Assembly: GCF_937616625.2 (NCBI RefSeq)
Contig: NC_065577.1
Coordinates: forward strand, 21,837,501-21,901,500
Length of the DNA: 64,000 nucleotides
Source of the DNA: Mercurialis annua
Taxonomy: Eukaryota > Streptophyta > Magnoliopsida > Malpighiales > Euphorbiaceae
Reading direction: 5' to 3'
Translations under genes and position numbers: made by a program
Part shown: piece after piece, positions 26,400-39,380 of the stretch
Numbering within the stretch: the first letter of the stretch is position 1
How the letters are laid out: each line of letters starts with the position of its first letter
The notes under the pieces: model-generated
Told to the model about the DNA's origin: nothing
What the model saw: the letters and a program-made list of their open reading frames with translations, nothing else
Databases searched by the model: none

Positions 26400-28200
26400 T
26401 CGCGTATCAAGTCTATTCAACGCGTCGTTCCGATTACCTAAGCATGGTTAGGTTATATTACGCAAAGTGTGCGTTAAACGTGACGCTAGATTAGTATGTC
26501 GCGTTTTCAAGTGTCTTGAACGCGTCGTTTCAATTACCATGCTTAAATCGCGTCACAAGTCTCTCTAACGCGTCGTTTCGAATACCTAAGCATGGTTAGG
26601 TTATATTACGCAAAGTGTGAGTGAAAAGGAACAATAGATTAGTATGTCGCATCTAAACTCTCTTTAACGAGTCGTCCCGATTACCTAATCATGGTGAGGT
26701 TATATTACGCAAAGAGTGCGTGAAAAATGACGCTAGACTAGTATGTCGCATCTCCAGTCTCTTTAACACGTCGTTTTGATTACCTAAGAATGGTTAGGTT
26801 ATATTACGCAAAGTGTGCGGGAAAAGTGACGCTAAATTAGCATATCGCGTCTCAAGTCTCTTTAACGCGTCGTTCGGATTACCTAAGCTTGGTTTGCTTA
26901 TATTACGCAAGGTGTGCGTGAAAGTGACGCTAGATTAGCATGTCGCGTCTCAAGGCTCGTTAACGCGTCGTTCCGATTACCAAAGTATGATTAGGTTATA
27001 TTACACAAAGTGTGCGTGAAAAGTGAAGCTAGATTATTAGTATGTCGCGTCTCAAGTCTTTTTGACGCGTCGTTCTTATTACCTAAGCATGGTTAGGTTA
27101 TATTACGCAAGGTGTGCGTGAAAGTGACGCTAGATTAGTATGTCGCGTCTCAAGGCTTTTTAACGCGTCGTTTTGAGTACCTAAGCATGGTCACATTGCA
27201 TTACACAACGTGTGCTTGAAAAGTGACGCTAGATTAGTAAGTCGTGTCTTAAGTATCTTTAATTTGTCGTTTCGATTACCATGCTTATGTCGCGTCACAA
27301 GTCTCTCTAACGCGTCGTTCCGATTACCTAAGCATGGTTAGGTTATATATTACACAAAGTGTGCGTGAAAAGTAACAATAAATTAGTAAGTCGTGTCTCA
27401 AGTATATTTAACGCGTCGTTGCAATTACCTAACCATGGTTAGGTTATATTACGGAAAGTGAGCGTGAAAAGTGACGGTATCTTAGTATGTCGCGTCTCAG
27501 TTCTCTTTAATGCGTTCCTATTAACTAATTATGGTTAGGTTATATTACGAAAAGTGTGCATGAATAGTGACACTAGATTAGTATAACGCGTTTCAAGTCT
27601 CTTTAACGCGTCGTTCGATTACCATGCTTATCTCGCGTCAAGTCACTTTTATGTTTAGGTTATACTGCACTAAGTTTCATGAAAATTGACGCAAGATTAG
27701 TATGTCGCGTCTCAAGTCTATCTAACACGTCACTCCTATTTCCTAAGAATGGTTTGGTACGTCGCGTCTCAAGTCTCTCAAATGCGTCGTTCCGATTTCT
27801 AAGCAACCATATTACCCAAAGTGTGCGAAATAAGTTACGCTAGATTAGTATTACGGATCTCAAGTCTCTGTAACGCGTCGTTTCGATTACCATGCATATG
27901 TCACGTCACAAGTCTCTCTAACGCGTTGTTCCGATTACCTAAGCATGGTTAGGTTATATTACGCAACGTGTGCGTGAAAAATGACAATATATTAGTATGT
28001 TGCGTCTCAAATCTATTTAACGCGTCGTTCCGACTACCTAAGCATCGTTAGGTTATATTACGTAAAGTGTGCGCGAAAAGTGACAACATATATTAGTATG
28101 TCAAGTCTAAAGTCTCTTTAACGAGTCGTTACGATTACCTAAGCATGGTCAGGTTATATTACGCAAAGTGTGCGTTTTTTAGTGACGCTAGATTAGTATG
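26400..28200 (-). repeat. Higher-order block P, distant copy
   Basis: Matches 15,690-17,450 in variant order: GCGTTAAACGTGACG at 26,470, CGTTGCAA at 27,416, GTTTCATGAAAATTGACG at 27,675, AAATAAGTTACGC at 27,828 and TTTTTTAGTGACGCTAG at 28,167. The displacement is about 10.7 kb. Confidence 0.7.
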
Positions 28201-28289
28201 TCTCGTGTTAAGTCTCTTTAACGCATCGTTTGGATTACCTAAGCATAGTTATGTTATATTACGCAAGGTGTGCCTGAAAAGTGACGCTA

Positions 28290-30205
28290 GACTAGTATGT
28301 CACGTCATAAGTCAAGAACGCGTCGTTCCGATTACCTAAGCATGGTTAGGTTATTTTACACAAAGTGTGCGTGAAAAGTTACGCTGGATTATTATGTCGC
28401 GTCGCAAGTTTCTTTAACGCGTCGTTTGATTATCTAAACATGGTTAGGTTATATTACGCAAAGTGTTCATGAAAAGAGACTCTCGATTAGTATGTCACGT
28501 CTCAAATCTCTTTAACGCGTGTTCCGATTACCTAAGCATGGTTAAAAATGACGCTAGATTAGTATGTCGCGTCTGAAGTCTCTTTAACGCGTCGTTCCGA
28601 TTACCTAAGCAGGGTTAGTTTATACTATGCAAAGTGTGCGTGAAAAGTGACAATAGATTAGTATGTCGCGTCTCAAGTCTCCTTGACTTGTTTCCGATTA
28701 CCTATGCATGGTTACGCTAGACTAGTATGGCGCTTCTTAAGTCTCTTTAACGCGTCGTTCGATTACTATCCTTATGTCGTGTCACAAGCCTCTTTAACGC
28801 GTGTTCCGATTACCTAAGCATGGTTAGGTTATATTATGCAAAGTGTGCGTGAAATGTGACGCTAGATTAGTATGTCGCGTCACAGGTCTCTCTAACGCGT
28901 CGTTCCGATTACCTAAGCATCATTAGGCTATATTACGCAAAGTGTGCGGGAAAAGTGACGCTAAATTAGTATGTCGCGTCTCAAGTCTCTTTAATGTGTC
29001 ATTCTAATTACCCATGGTTAAGGTTATATTATGCAAAGTCTGCGTAAAAAGTGACGCTAGATTAGTATGGCGTGCACTTTAGCGCGTCGTTTTTATTACC
29101 ATGCTTATGTCGCGTCACAAGTCTCTCTAACGCGTCGTTCTGATTACCTAAGCATGGCTGAGTTACGCAAAGTGTGCGTGAAAAGTGACACTAGATTAAT
29201 ATGTCGCATCACAAGTCTCTCTAACGCGTCACCTAAGCATCATTAGGCTATATTACGCAAAGTGTGCGTGAAAAGTGATGCTAAATTAGTATGTCGCGTC
29301 TCAAGTCTCTTTAACGCGTTGTTTTGATTACCATGCTTATGTCGCGTGTCAACTCTCTCTAACGTGTCCTTCCAATTACACATTGTTAGGTTATATTACA
29401 CAAAATGTGCGTGAAAAGTGACGCTAGATTAGTATGTCGCGTCTCAAGTGTCTTTCATGAGTCATTCCGATTACCTAAGCATGGTTAGGTTATATTATGC
29501 AAATTCTGCATAAAACGTGACGCTAGATTAGTATGGCGTGCCTCAAGCCTCTTTAACGCGTCGTTTGGATTACCATGCTTATGGCGCGTCACAAGTCTCT
29601 TTAACGCGTATTCCGATTACCTATGCATAGTTAGGATATATTACGCAAAGTGTGCGTGAAAAGTGACACTTGATTTGTATGTCGCGTCTCAACTCTCTTT
29701 AATGCGTCGCTCCGATTACCTAAGAATGGTTAAGTTATATTCAAAGTGTGTGTGAAAAGTGACAATAGATTAGTATGTCGTGTCTCAAAGTCTCTATAAC
29801 GCGTCGTTCCGATTACCAAATCATGGTTATGTTATATTACGCCAAGTGCGCGTTAAAAGTATCGCAGAATTAGTATGTCTCGTCACAAGTCTCTTTAACG
29901 TGTTGTTACGATTGCCAAAGCTTGCTTAAGTTATATTACGCAGTGTAAGTAAAAAGTGAGGCTAGATTAGTGTGGCATGTCTCAAGTCTTTTTAACGCTT
30001 TGTTTTGATTCCATGCTTATGTCACGTTACAAGTCTCTCTAACAAAATTTTTCGATTTCAAAAGCATGGTTAGGTTATATTACACATAGTGTGCGTGAAA
30101 AGTGACAATAGATTAGTATGTCGCGTCGCAAGTCTCTTTAACATGTCGTTCCGATTACCCAAACATGGGGAGTTTATATTTCGCAAAGTGTGCGTGAAAA
30201 GTTAC
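28290..30205 (-). repeat. Higher-order block R, copy 3 (diverged)
   Basis: Follows the R series with more substitutions and deletions. It ends with TTACACATAGTGTGCG (30,090) and the GGAGTTTATATTTCGC variant (30,168), as R1 and R2 do at 21,190/21,270 and 25,320/25,410. The start is uncertain. Confidence 0.6.
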
Positions 30206-30698
30206 GCTAGATTAGTATGTCGCATCTCAAGTCTCTTTAAGGCGTCGTTCCGATTACCTACTCATGGTTAGGTTGTATTACGCAAAGTGTGCGTGAAAAG
30301 TGACGGCTAGATTAGTATGCCGCGTCTCAAGTCTCTTTAACTCGTCGTCCTGATTACCTAAGGTTAGGTTATATTACGCAAAGAGTGCGTAAATGGCGTT
30401 TTTCAAGTCTCTTTGACGTGTAGTTTCGGTTACCATGCTTATGTCGCGTCACAAGTGTCTCTAACGCGTCGTTATGATTATCTAAGCATGGTTAGGTTAG
30501 ATTACGCAGAGTGTGCGTGAACATTGAAGCTAGATTAGTATGTCGTGTCTCAAGTCTCTTTAGCGTGTCGTTCCGATTACCTAAGCATGGTTAGGTTATA
30601 TTACGCAAAGTGTGCGTGACAAGTGACGCTAGATTAGTATGTCACGTCTTAAGTCTCTTTAACGCGTGTTCCGAATACCTAAGCATGGTTATGTTATA

Positions 30699-30978
30699 CT
30701 CCCTCCGTCCCAATAGAGTTGTCCACTTTGCCTTTATCACACAGTTTAAGAAAAGTAATTATTATTTATGGAGTTTGTAAAATTTTCCTTCCTTTCTTGT
30801 CATGCCCCCATTTAATATAGGGTCCACTTATAATTTACTTTCAATTTACTCATTAGTGGATTTTAAATAAGTGTAATATAGAAAATTGAGGGTAAAAGTT
30901 AGTTACTTTTTGAAAGTGGACAAGAGTTTTGGGACAAAAAAATTTCTCAAAGTGGACAACTCTATTGGGACGGAGGAG
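30699..30978. mobile_element. Stowaway-type MITE
   Basis: A 280-bp AT-rich, non-coding element. Terminal inverted repeats of about 32 bp start CTCCCTCCGTCCC and end GGGACGGAGGAG, with the inner arms matching (AGTTGTCCACTTTG against CAAAGTGGACAACT). TA is duplicated on both sides (30,697-30,698 and 30,979-30,980). Removing the element and one TA restores an intact satellite monomer (GTTATATTACACAAAG). The terminal motif and TA target are those of Stowaway MITEs, mobilised by Tc1/mariner-like transposases. It encodes nothing itself. Confidence 0.96.
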
Positions 30979-33615
30979 TATTACACAAAGTGTGCGTGAA
31001 AAGTGACGCTAGATTAGTATGTCGCGTCTGAAGTCTCTTTAACGCGTCGTTCCGATTACCCAAGCATTGTTAGGTTATATTATGCAAAGTCTGCGTGAAA
31101 AGTGACGCTAGATTAGTGTGTCGCGTCTCAAGTCTCTTTAACGCGTCGTTCCGATTATCTAAGCATGGTTAGGTAGTGTCCGTGAAAAGTGACGCTAAAT
31201 TAGTATGTCGCGTCTCAAGTCTCTTTGTGTCGTTCCGATTACCTATGCATGGTTAGGTTATATTACATGTGTGCGTGAAAACTGTCGCCTGATTAGTATG
31301 TCGCGTCTCAAGCCTCTTTAACGTGTCGTTCCGATTACCTAAGCATGGTTAGATTATATTACGCAAAGTGTGCGTGAAAAATTACGGTAGATTAGTATGT
31401 TACGTCTCAAGTCTCTTAACGCGTCGTTCCGATTACCTAAGCACGGTTACGATATATTACGCAAAGAGTGCGTAAAAAGTGACACCAGATTAGTATGGCG
31501 CGTTTTAAGTCTCTTTAACGCGTTGTTTTGCTTACCATGCTTATGTCGCGTCACAAGTGTCTCTAACGCGTCGTTCCGATTATCTAAGCTTGGTTAGGTT
31601 AGATTAACCAAAGTGTGCGTGAAAAGTGACGCTAGATTTGTATATCGCGTCTCAGGTCTGTTTAACGTTCCAATTATCTAAGCATGGTTAGGTCAAAGTG
31701 TGCGTGAAAAGTGACACTAGATTGAAAAGTCTCTCTAACATGTGGTTGTGATTTCCTAAGTATGGTTAGGTATGTGTCGTTTCGATTACCATGCTTATGT
31801 CGCGTCACAAGTCTCTCTAACGCGTCGTTCCGATTACCTAAGCATGGTTAGGTTATATTAGGCTAAGTGTGCGTGAAAAATTACAATATATTAGTATGTC
31901 GCGTCATAAGTCTATTTAACGCGTCGTTCCAATTACTTAAGCGTGGTTATATTATATTACACAGAGTGTACGTGAAAAGTGACGCTAGATTAGTATGTCT
32001 TGTCTCAAGGCTCTCTAACATGCCGTTCTGATTACCTAAGCATGGTTAGGTTATACTACGCAAAGTGTGCGTGAAAAGTGACGCTAGATTAGTATGTCGC
32101 GTCTCAATTCTCTTTATCGCGTTGTTCCGATTACCTATGCATGGTTAGGTTATATTACACAAAGCGTGCGTGAAAAGTAACGCTAGATTAGTATGTCGCA
32201 TCTCAAGTCTCTTTAATGCGTCGTTTCGATTACCTTGCATATGTCGCATTACAAGTCTCTCTAACGCGTCGTTCCGATTACCTAAGCATGGTTACGTTAT
32301 ATTACACAAATTGTGCATGAAAAGTGAAAATAGATCAGTATGTCACTTCTCAAGTCTCTTTAACGCGTCGTTCCTATTTCCTAAACATGGTTAGGTTGTA
32401 TTACGCAAAGTGTGCGTGAATAATGACAATAGATTAGTATGTCGCGTCTCAAGTCTATTTAACGCGTCGTTCCTATTACCTAAGCATGGTATGGTTATAT
32501 TACGCAAGGTGTGCGTGAAAAGTGACGCTAGATTAGTATGTCGCGTCTCAAGTCAATTTAAGGCGTCTTTCCGATAACCTAAGCATGGTTAGGTTATATT
32601 ACACAAAGTGCGAGTACAAAGTGACGCTAAATTAGTCGCGTCGTTCTGATTACCTAAGCATGGTTAGGTTATATTACGCAAAGTTTGCGTAAAAAGTGAC
32701 GCTAGATTAGTATGTCACGTCACAAGTCTCTCTAACGCGTCGTTCCAATTACCTAAGCATGGTTATATTATATTACGCAAAGTGTGCATGAAAAGTGACG
32801 CTAGTTTATTATGTCGCGTCTCAAGTCTCTTTAATGCGTCGTTTGGATTACCTAAGCATGGTTAGATTATATTATGCAAAGTGTGCGTGAAAAGTGACAG
32901 TAGATTAGTATGTCGCGTCTTAAGTCTCTTTAACGCGTTGTTTCAATTACCATGCTCATGTCGCTACACAAGTCTCTTTAACACGTCGTTACAGTTACCA
33001 AAGTACAGTTAGGTTGTATTACGCAATGTGTGCGTAAAAAGTGACGCTGGATTAGTATGACACGTCTCAAGTCTCTTTAACGCGTCGTTTCGATTACCAT
33101 GCTTATGTCATGTTACAAGTCTCTTTAACACGTCATTCCGATTACCAAAGAATGGTTAGGTTATATTACGCAAAGTGTGCGTGAAAAGTTACAATGGATT
33201 AGTATGTCGCGTATCAAGTCTATATAACGCCTTGTTCCGATTACCTAAGCAGGTTAGGTCCGATTAACAAAGCATGGTTAGGTAATATTACGCAATGTGT
33301 GCGTAATAAGTGACGCTAGATTAGTATGGCGCGTCTCAAGTCTCTTTAACGCGTCGTTTCGATTACCATGCTCATGTCACGTTACACGTCTCTTTAACAC
33401 GTCGTTTCGATTACCAAAGCATGGTTAGGTTATATTACGCAAAGTGTGCGTGAAAAGTGATATTAGTATGTCGCGTCTCAAGTCTCTATAACGCTTCGTT
33501 TCGATTACCTAAGCATGGTTAGGTTATTTTACGTAGAGTGTGCGTGAAAAGTGACGCTAGATTAGTATGTCGCGCGTCTCAAGTCTCTTTAATGCGTCGT
33601 TCTGATTACCTAAGT
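30979..33615 (-). repeat. Satellite array, B orientation
   Basis: Monomers continue from the MITE to the next orientation switch, with half-units near 31,540, 31,780, 32,230 and 33,080. The part from 31,313 onward belongs to the 9-kb tandem duplication. No gene is seen. Confidence 0.95.
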
Positions 33616-33620
33616 AGACT
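33612..33620. other. Satellite orientation switch B to A (copy 1)
   Basis: B sequence ends at GATTACCTAAGTA. A sequence begins at GACTTTGCTTATAACCTAAC with no foreign DNA between. The identical junction is at about 43,260 in copy 2, so the switch predates the tandem duplication. Confidence 0.9.
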
Positions 33621-36600
33621 TTGCTTATAACCTAACCATGTTCAGGTAATCGAAACGGCGAGTTAAAGAGACTTGAGATGCGACATACTAATCTAGCGTC
33701 ACTTTTCACGCAAACATTGCGTAATATAACCAAACCATGCTTACGAAATCAAAACGCCGCGTTGAAGAGACTTGAGTAGCAACATACTAATCTAGCGTCA
33801 TATTTCACGCACACTTTGCGTAATATAACCATGCATAGGTAATCGGAAAGACGCATTAATGTGACTTGAGACGCGACATACTAATCTAGCGTCACTTTTT
33901 ACGTACACTTTACGTAATATATTCTAACCATGCTTAGGTAATCGGAATACGCATTAAAGAGACTTGAGACGCGACGTACTAATCTAGCGTCACTTTTCAC
34001 GCACACCTTGCGTAAAATAACCTAACCATGCCTAGGTAACCGGAACGACGCGTTAAAAAGACTTGAGACACGACAAACTAATCTATTGTCACTTTTCATG
34101 TATATTTTGCGTAATATAATCTAACCATGCTTAGGTAATCAGAACGACGCGTTAGAGACACTTGTGACGCGACATAAGCACAGTAATCAAAACGACGCGT
34201 TAAAGAGACTCGAAATGCGCAATACTAATCTAGCATCACTTTTTGCGCACGCTTTGTGTAATATATCCAAACCATGCTTAGGTAATCGGAACGATGTGTT
34301 AAAGAGACTTGCGACGCGACATACTAATCTAGCCATCACTTTTCAGGCAAAGTTTGCATAATTAAACCTAACCATGATTAAGTAATCGAAACGACGCGTT
34401 AAAGAGACTTGAGACTCGACATACTAACCTAGCAACAGTTTTCACGCACACATTGTGTAATATCACCTAACTATGCTTAGGTAATCAGAACGACACGTTA
34501 AAGAGACTTGCGACGCGACATTCTAATCTATTATCACTTTTCACGCATACTTTGTATAATATAACCTAACCATGCTTTGGTAATCGGAACGACGTGTTAG
34601 AGAGACTTGTAACGTGACATAAGCATGGTAATCGAAACGATGCGTTAAAGAGACTTGAGACGCGTTATACTAATCTAGCGTCACGTTTTACTCACACTTT
34701 GCGTAATATAACTAAACAATGCTTAGGTAATCGTAAACAAGCGTTAAAGAGACTTGTGACGCGACATATTAATCTAGCGACTCTTTTAACGCGCACTTGG
34801 CAATAACATAACCATGCTTAGGTAATCGGAACAACGCGTTAAAGAGACTTGAGATGCGAATACTAATCAAGCGTCACTTTTCACGCACACTTTGCGTAAT
34901 ATAACCTAACCTTTGCTAATAGGAACACGCGTTAAAGGGACTTGAGACGCGACATACTAATCTAGCTTAACTTTTCACGCACACTTTGAGCAATATAATC
35001 TAAACATGCTTAGGTAATCGAAACGACACGTTAGAGAGACTTGTGACACGACATACTAATCTAGCGTCACTTTTCACGCACTTTGCGTAATACAACCTAA
35101 CCATGATTAGGTAATCGAAAAGACGCTTTAAGGAGACTAAAGACACAACGTACTAACCTAGCAACAGTTTTCACGCACACATTGCGTAATATAACCTAAC
35201 CATGCTTTAGGTAAACGGACAACGCGTTAAAGAGACTTGATACGCGACATACTAATCTAGCGTTACTTTTCTCGCACACTTTGCGTAATATAACCTAACC
35301 TTTCAGTGGTATTCGGAACGACGCGATAAAGAAAATTGAGACGGGACATACTAATCTATCGTCATTTTTCACGCACTCTTTGCGTAATATAACCTAAGCA
35401 TAAGCGTAATCGAAACGACGCATTAAATAGAATTAAGACGCGACATACAAATTTATTGTCATTTTTCACGCACACTTTGCGTAATATAACCCAACCATGC
35501 TTAGGTAATCGCAACAACGCGTTAGAGAGAGTTGTGACGCGACATAAGCATGGTAATCGAAACAATGCGTTAAAGAGACTTCAGACGCGACATACTAATC
35601 TAGCGTCACTTTTCACGCACACTTTGCAAAAGATAAACTCACCATGCTTAGGTAATCGGAACGACATGTTCAAGAGACTTGCGACGCGACATACTAATCT
35701 ATTATCACTTTTCACGCAAACTATGTGTAATATAATCTAACCATGCTTAGGAAATCGGAACGATGTGTTAGAGAGACTTGTAAAGTGAAACGATGCGTTA
35801 AAAAGCCTTGAGACGCGCCACACTAATCTAGCGTCGCTTTCTACGCACACTGCGTAATATAACTTAAGCATGCTTAGGTAATCGTAACAACGCGTTAAAG
35901 AGACTTGTGAAGCAACATACTAATCTAGCGACATTTTTAACGTGTACTTGGCGTAATATGACCTAACCATTCTTTGGTAATCGGAACGACGCATTAAAGA
36001 GACTTGAGGCGTGACATACTAATCAAGCGTCACTTTTCACGCACACTTTGCGTAATATAACCAAACCATGCTTAGGTAATCGGAACGACGCGTTAGAGAG
36101 ACTGGAGACGCGACATAAGCATGGTATTCAAAACGACGCGTTAAAGAGACTTGAGGCACGCCATACTAATCTAGCGTCACGTTTTATGCAGACTTTGCGT
36201 AATATAACCTAACCATGCTTAGGTAATCGGAACAACACATTAAAGAGATTTGAGACGCGACATACTAATTTAGCGTCACTTTTCAAGCACACTTTGCGTA
36301 ATATATCCTAATATATTGCTTAGGTAATAGGAACGACGCGTTAGGGAGACTTGTGACGCGACATACTAATCTAGCGTCATTTTTCACGCACGCTTTGCGT
36401 AATATAACGTAACCATGCTTAGGTAATCGGAACACGCGTTAAAGAGACTTGTGATGCGACATAAGCATGGTAATCGAAACAACGCGTTAAAGAGACTTGA
36501 GACACGCCATACTAATCCAGTGTCACGTTTTACACAGACTTTGCATAGTATAACCTAACCATGCTTAGGTCATCGGAACGACGAGTTAAAGAGACTTGAG

Positions 36601-36863
36601 ATGCGACATACTAATCTAGCGTCACTTTTCACGCACACTTTGCGTAATATAATTAAACCATGCTTAGGCAATCGTAGCGATGAGTTAAAGGGTCTTGAGA
36701 CGGGACATACTAATCTAGCGTGACTTTTCACGCACACTACCTAATCATGCTTAGATAATCGGAACGGCACGTTAAAGGGACTTGAGATGCGACACACTAA
36801 TCTAGCGTCACTTTCCACGCACACTCTGCGTAATATAACCTAACCATACTATTGTCACTTTTC
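33616..36863 (+). repeat. Satellite array, A orientation
   Basis: 99-bp monomers with half-units near 34,180, 34,625, 35,547, 36,118 and 36,465. The last monomer is cut at ATTGTCACTTTTC by the LTR-like insert. No gene is seen. Confidence 0.95.
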
Positions 36864-37477
36864 GACGAGGCTATGAATGAAGAAGAAAAGAAGAGAAAGG
36901 TTTTCAGAGAGTAGAAAAGAATTACCTAGGGTTTGCTCTTAAACCCCTTTATATAGTTAGGGTTTAGGAGCAAACCTTGCCTTGCTGGCAGGCTGTCCTT
37001 CGTGTGGTCCCTGAAATCGATTATGCCTACGTGGAGAATATCCCCCGTATGGGGCGCAGTTTGTTAGGTGTGTCAGGTGGAGGGAACATTCCTCACGCAC
37101 CTGTCAGAGGATCTTCTGTGGTCCCCAAATCTGGTACACGTGAGTGTGCTCGTTAGCTAGATCTCGGAGCTCAAATAAAGCTTAGAGCCCGGACTGTCTG
37201 AACTAAACTCCCATTCCTCTAGGTCCAGAGCTTGAGTGTATCTCGAAGCTCGGGTTGTCTACGCCGGGCTTTCCTGTCTTCAGTCAGGAAGCTCGGGCAG
37301 GATCTTCGATCCGACCTTGCCAAAAGCACGTGTCTCGGATGATGCTCGAATGTTCATCGATCCGGAGACCCCACAGGTCTCGTGGTCTATGTCGACACCA
37401 GTTGGTAAAATGCTTGACTTAGCGATGGTCGTTCTTGGCGAGGTTCCTTCGCCCCTACTAAATATACAACGTTATCA
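36864..37477 (-). mobile_element. 614-bp LTR-like promoter insert, copy 1
   Basis: A GC-richer island replacing about 20 bp of one satellite monomer. Read on the minus strand it resembles the U3 and leader part of an LTR: a long upstream region, a TATA box CTATATAAAGG (36,956-36,946), then a pyrimidine-rich leader of about 80 bases ending at the junction. There are no clear TG...CA ends, terminal inverted repeats or target duplication, so it may be a truncated LTR or a captured promoter. An 81-codon plus-strand frame inside it resembles nothing I recognise and is probably chance. An almost identical copy is at 46,607-47,220. Confidence 0.6.
36930..36976 (-). promoter_or_regulatory. TATA box within a hairpin, copy 1
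   Basis: GGTTTGCTCTTAAACCC (36,930-36,946) and GGGTTTAGGAGCAAACC (36,960-36,976) pair at 16 of 17 positions. The 13-base loop contains the minus-strand TATATA core. The stem includes GGGTTTA units that resemble a telo-box. Whether the pairing has a function is unknown. Confidence 0.6.
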
Positions 37478-37687
37478 ATAACCTAACCATGTTTATGTAA
37501 TTCGAACGACACATTAAATAGCCTTTAGCCACGACATACTAATCTAGCTCAGCTTTTCACGCCCACCTTGCGTAATATAACCTAATCATGCTCATGCTTA
37601 GGTAATCGGAACGACGCGTTAAAGAGACTTGAGAAGCGACATACTAATCTAGCGTCACTTTTCACACACTCTTTGTGTAATAACCTA
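37478..37687 (+). repeat. Short satellite spacer between two insertions, A orientation
   Basis: About two monomers, the second preceded by a small ATGCTCATGCTTAGG slippage. The right end AATAACCTA (37,679-37,687) is the left target-site duplication of the following element. Confidence 0.9.
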
Positions 37688-38124
37688 GGGCCAATTCCAT
37701 AATAAGTCGCAATCTGTATATAAAATTTCATTTTAATCACGACCTATAAAAGTTTCCATATAAAACCATGACCTTTCATTGTTTTTCAAATATATCATTT
37801 CAGTGTGTTTTTGTTAACTAAATTCTCTACTAAACCATTAATGAAAGACCAAATTATAAATAGACACTAAATATTATTATCTTAGTTAGAGTATGTAGGA
37901 TTAGTAAATTTAAGTTAGAAAAAATAAACCGAATTTATTAAATTTTATTATTATTATTATTATATATTTTTATTAAATTTTATTTTAGTCGTTTGTTGAT
38001 TCGAGTCGTGGTTGGTTTGTATTATTAATTTTTTTAAAAGAAAAAAGAAGAAGGAAAATATATGAATTTTTACATGAAACTCATGCACTTAAATAGTGTC
38101 CACGTGAATTTGAGTGATAGTAAA

Positions 38125-38359
38125 GGCCCATGCCTTTTATATATTAGAAAGCCCTTTTTTGCAATATGAAGTAGAAACTTATATTTTCAGTAGTAGTATA
38201 ACAATTTCTACATTTTGCCTAATATATTCCTTCGTTTTCTTTTCCTTAAAACCCAATTCCATTGTTTTTTTTCTATTCTGAAACCCTAGCTGTCATTCTC
38301 TCTAGACATTCTAAAACATCACGCTCTCATCCCCTCCATTCACGTTGATCTCGGTAAGT
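38125..38359 (+). promoter_or_regulatory. Promoter and leader-like segment inside the MULE-like element, copy 1
   Basis: In order: GGCCCA (a site II type motif, 38,125), TTTTATATATTA (TATA-like, about 38,136), a pyrimidine-rich leader with AAACCCTAGC (telo-box like, 38,281-38,290), and a consensus 5' splice donor TCG|GTAAGT at 38,353/38,354. Site II plus telo-box is typical of promoters of plant translation-machinery genes. The segment could instead be the promoter and leader of the LTR whose 3' end lies at 39,389. Confidence 0.5.
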
Positions 38360-39380
38360 AATCTCGTCTCTTTTTCTTTGTTTCCAATCGATATCGTAAT
38401 ATCGTTTCTTAACTCATGTTCTTATTATGATAACTTAAATCTGAAGTTTCTTATGACGATTCATCATTACTCATCGTTCTCATAGATCCCTACGTGTTGG
38501 AATCGATTACGGTACGTAGAAATCTCTCCGTTCATTGTCGTTTCGATTCGCCGTGTTCATGCATAAATTTTTGCGGTTTCCTTTAATTTCCATGCTGCCG
38601 TCCCTTGCTTTTTATGATGCATTAGTTCATGAGTTATTGGATTGCTTTAGATATTGGTTTCATGTTCGGTATCATGAGGAATTCATCACATCGGTTGGCT
38701 TTGCTATCGATGTCAGAAAGATAAAGTCAGAGAAACTTAATGAGAAGAATAAAGACAATCAAAATTATAACAGTAAACAAAACATGTTAAGTATGTACGT
38801 AATAAAAACGTACATGAGATATAAGAATGAGGCAAGAATATCAAGTACGTCAACAACATAAACGTTTAGTTTATGACACGTACATGGCCTCTGATATAGT
38901 ATGAATGTATATACGAAGTATGTTTGGAAGTAGATCATATGGGGTCTAATCCAAAAAGAATATTTTCTACATAAAGAGATTTTCAAACGTTTTCACCCCT
39001 TTATGCAATATTACTTGTAATTATGTGTATTCACTCAGTCTTATACTGACCCCGTTGTTACTCCAATTTTTACAGGTTGAGTTAGGTACGGTGTGGGGAA
39101 CGAAGCTTCCGAAGTTTTTAATTTTCGGAAGTAGTACGAGTCATGAGACTAGGTTTTCATTCTAGCAAGTCCGCAGTAGTTTAGAATAGACAGGCTCTAT
39201 TTTGTAAAACGCTTTAACTCTGATGTATATTTCAAATAGGGGTCGTGCGTATTTGATATTATTGTCATATATGAAATATGATTTGATTTGCGAAAAATTT
39301 ATATGTATTTTCAGGCTTGCTAACGGGTTTTGGATCTACCACTCCCATTCCCTAGCGCCGGTCGCGGATCAATAATTTGG

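Larger units (their letters stand above)
12745..30698 (-). repeat. Satellite array, B orientation
   Basis: About 18 kb of the same 99-bp monomer on the opposite strand (on +: GGTTAGGTTATATTACGC, then GTGACGCTAGATTAGTATG, then TCGCGTCTCAAGTCTC), with frequent 48-bp half-units (CGATTACCATGCTTATG). It is built of recurring multi-monomer blocks listed separately. No gene or RNA is seen anywhere in it. Confidence 0.95.

Noticed and set aside
12745..30698. Telomere-like repeat because of GGTTAGG and TTAGGTT
   Set aside because: The motif occurs once per 99-bp monomer within a longer non-telomeric unit; there is no run of telomeric heptamers.
36864..37477. 81-codon plus-strand frame in the LTR-like insert as a gene (also in copy 2)
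   Set aside because: No recognisable domain, antisense to the likely promoter direction, and no supporting start or end signals. Both copies are duplicates of one insertion, so conservation is uninformative.
38535..38861. 108-codon plus-strand frame and its 73-codon antisense partner in the MULE-like element
   Set aside because: Low-complexity, ends in AT-rich sequence, and resembles no transposase or host protein. It is preserved in copy 2 only through recent duplication.
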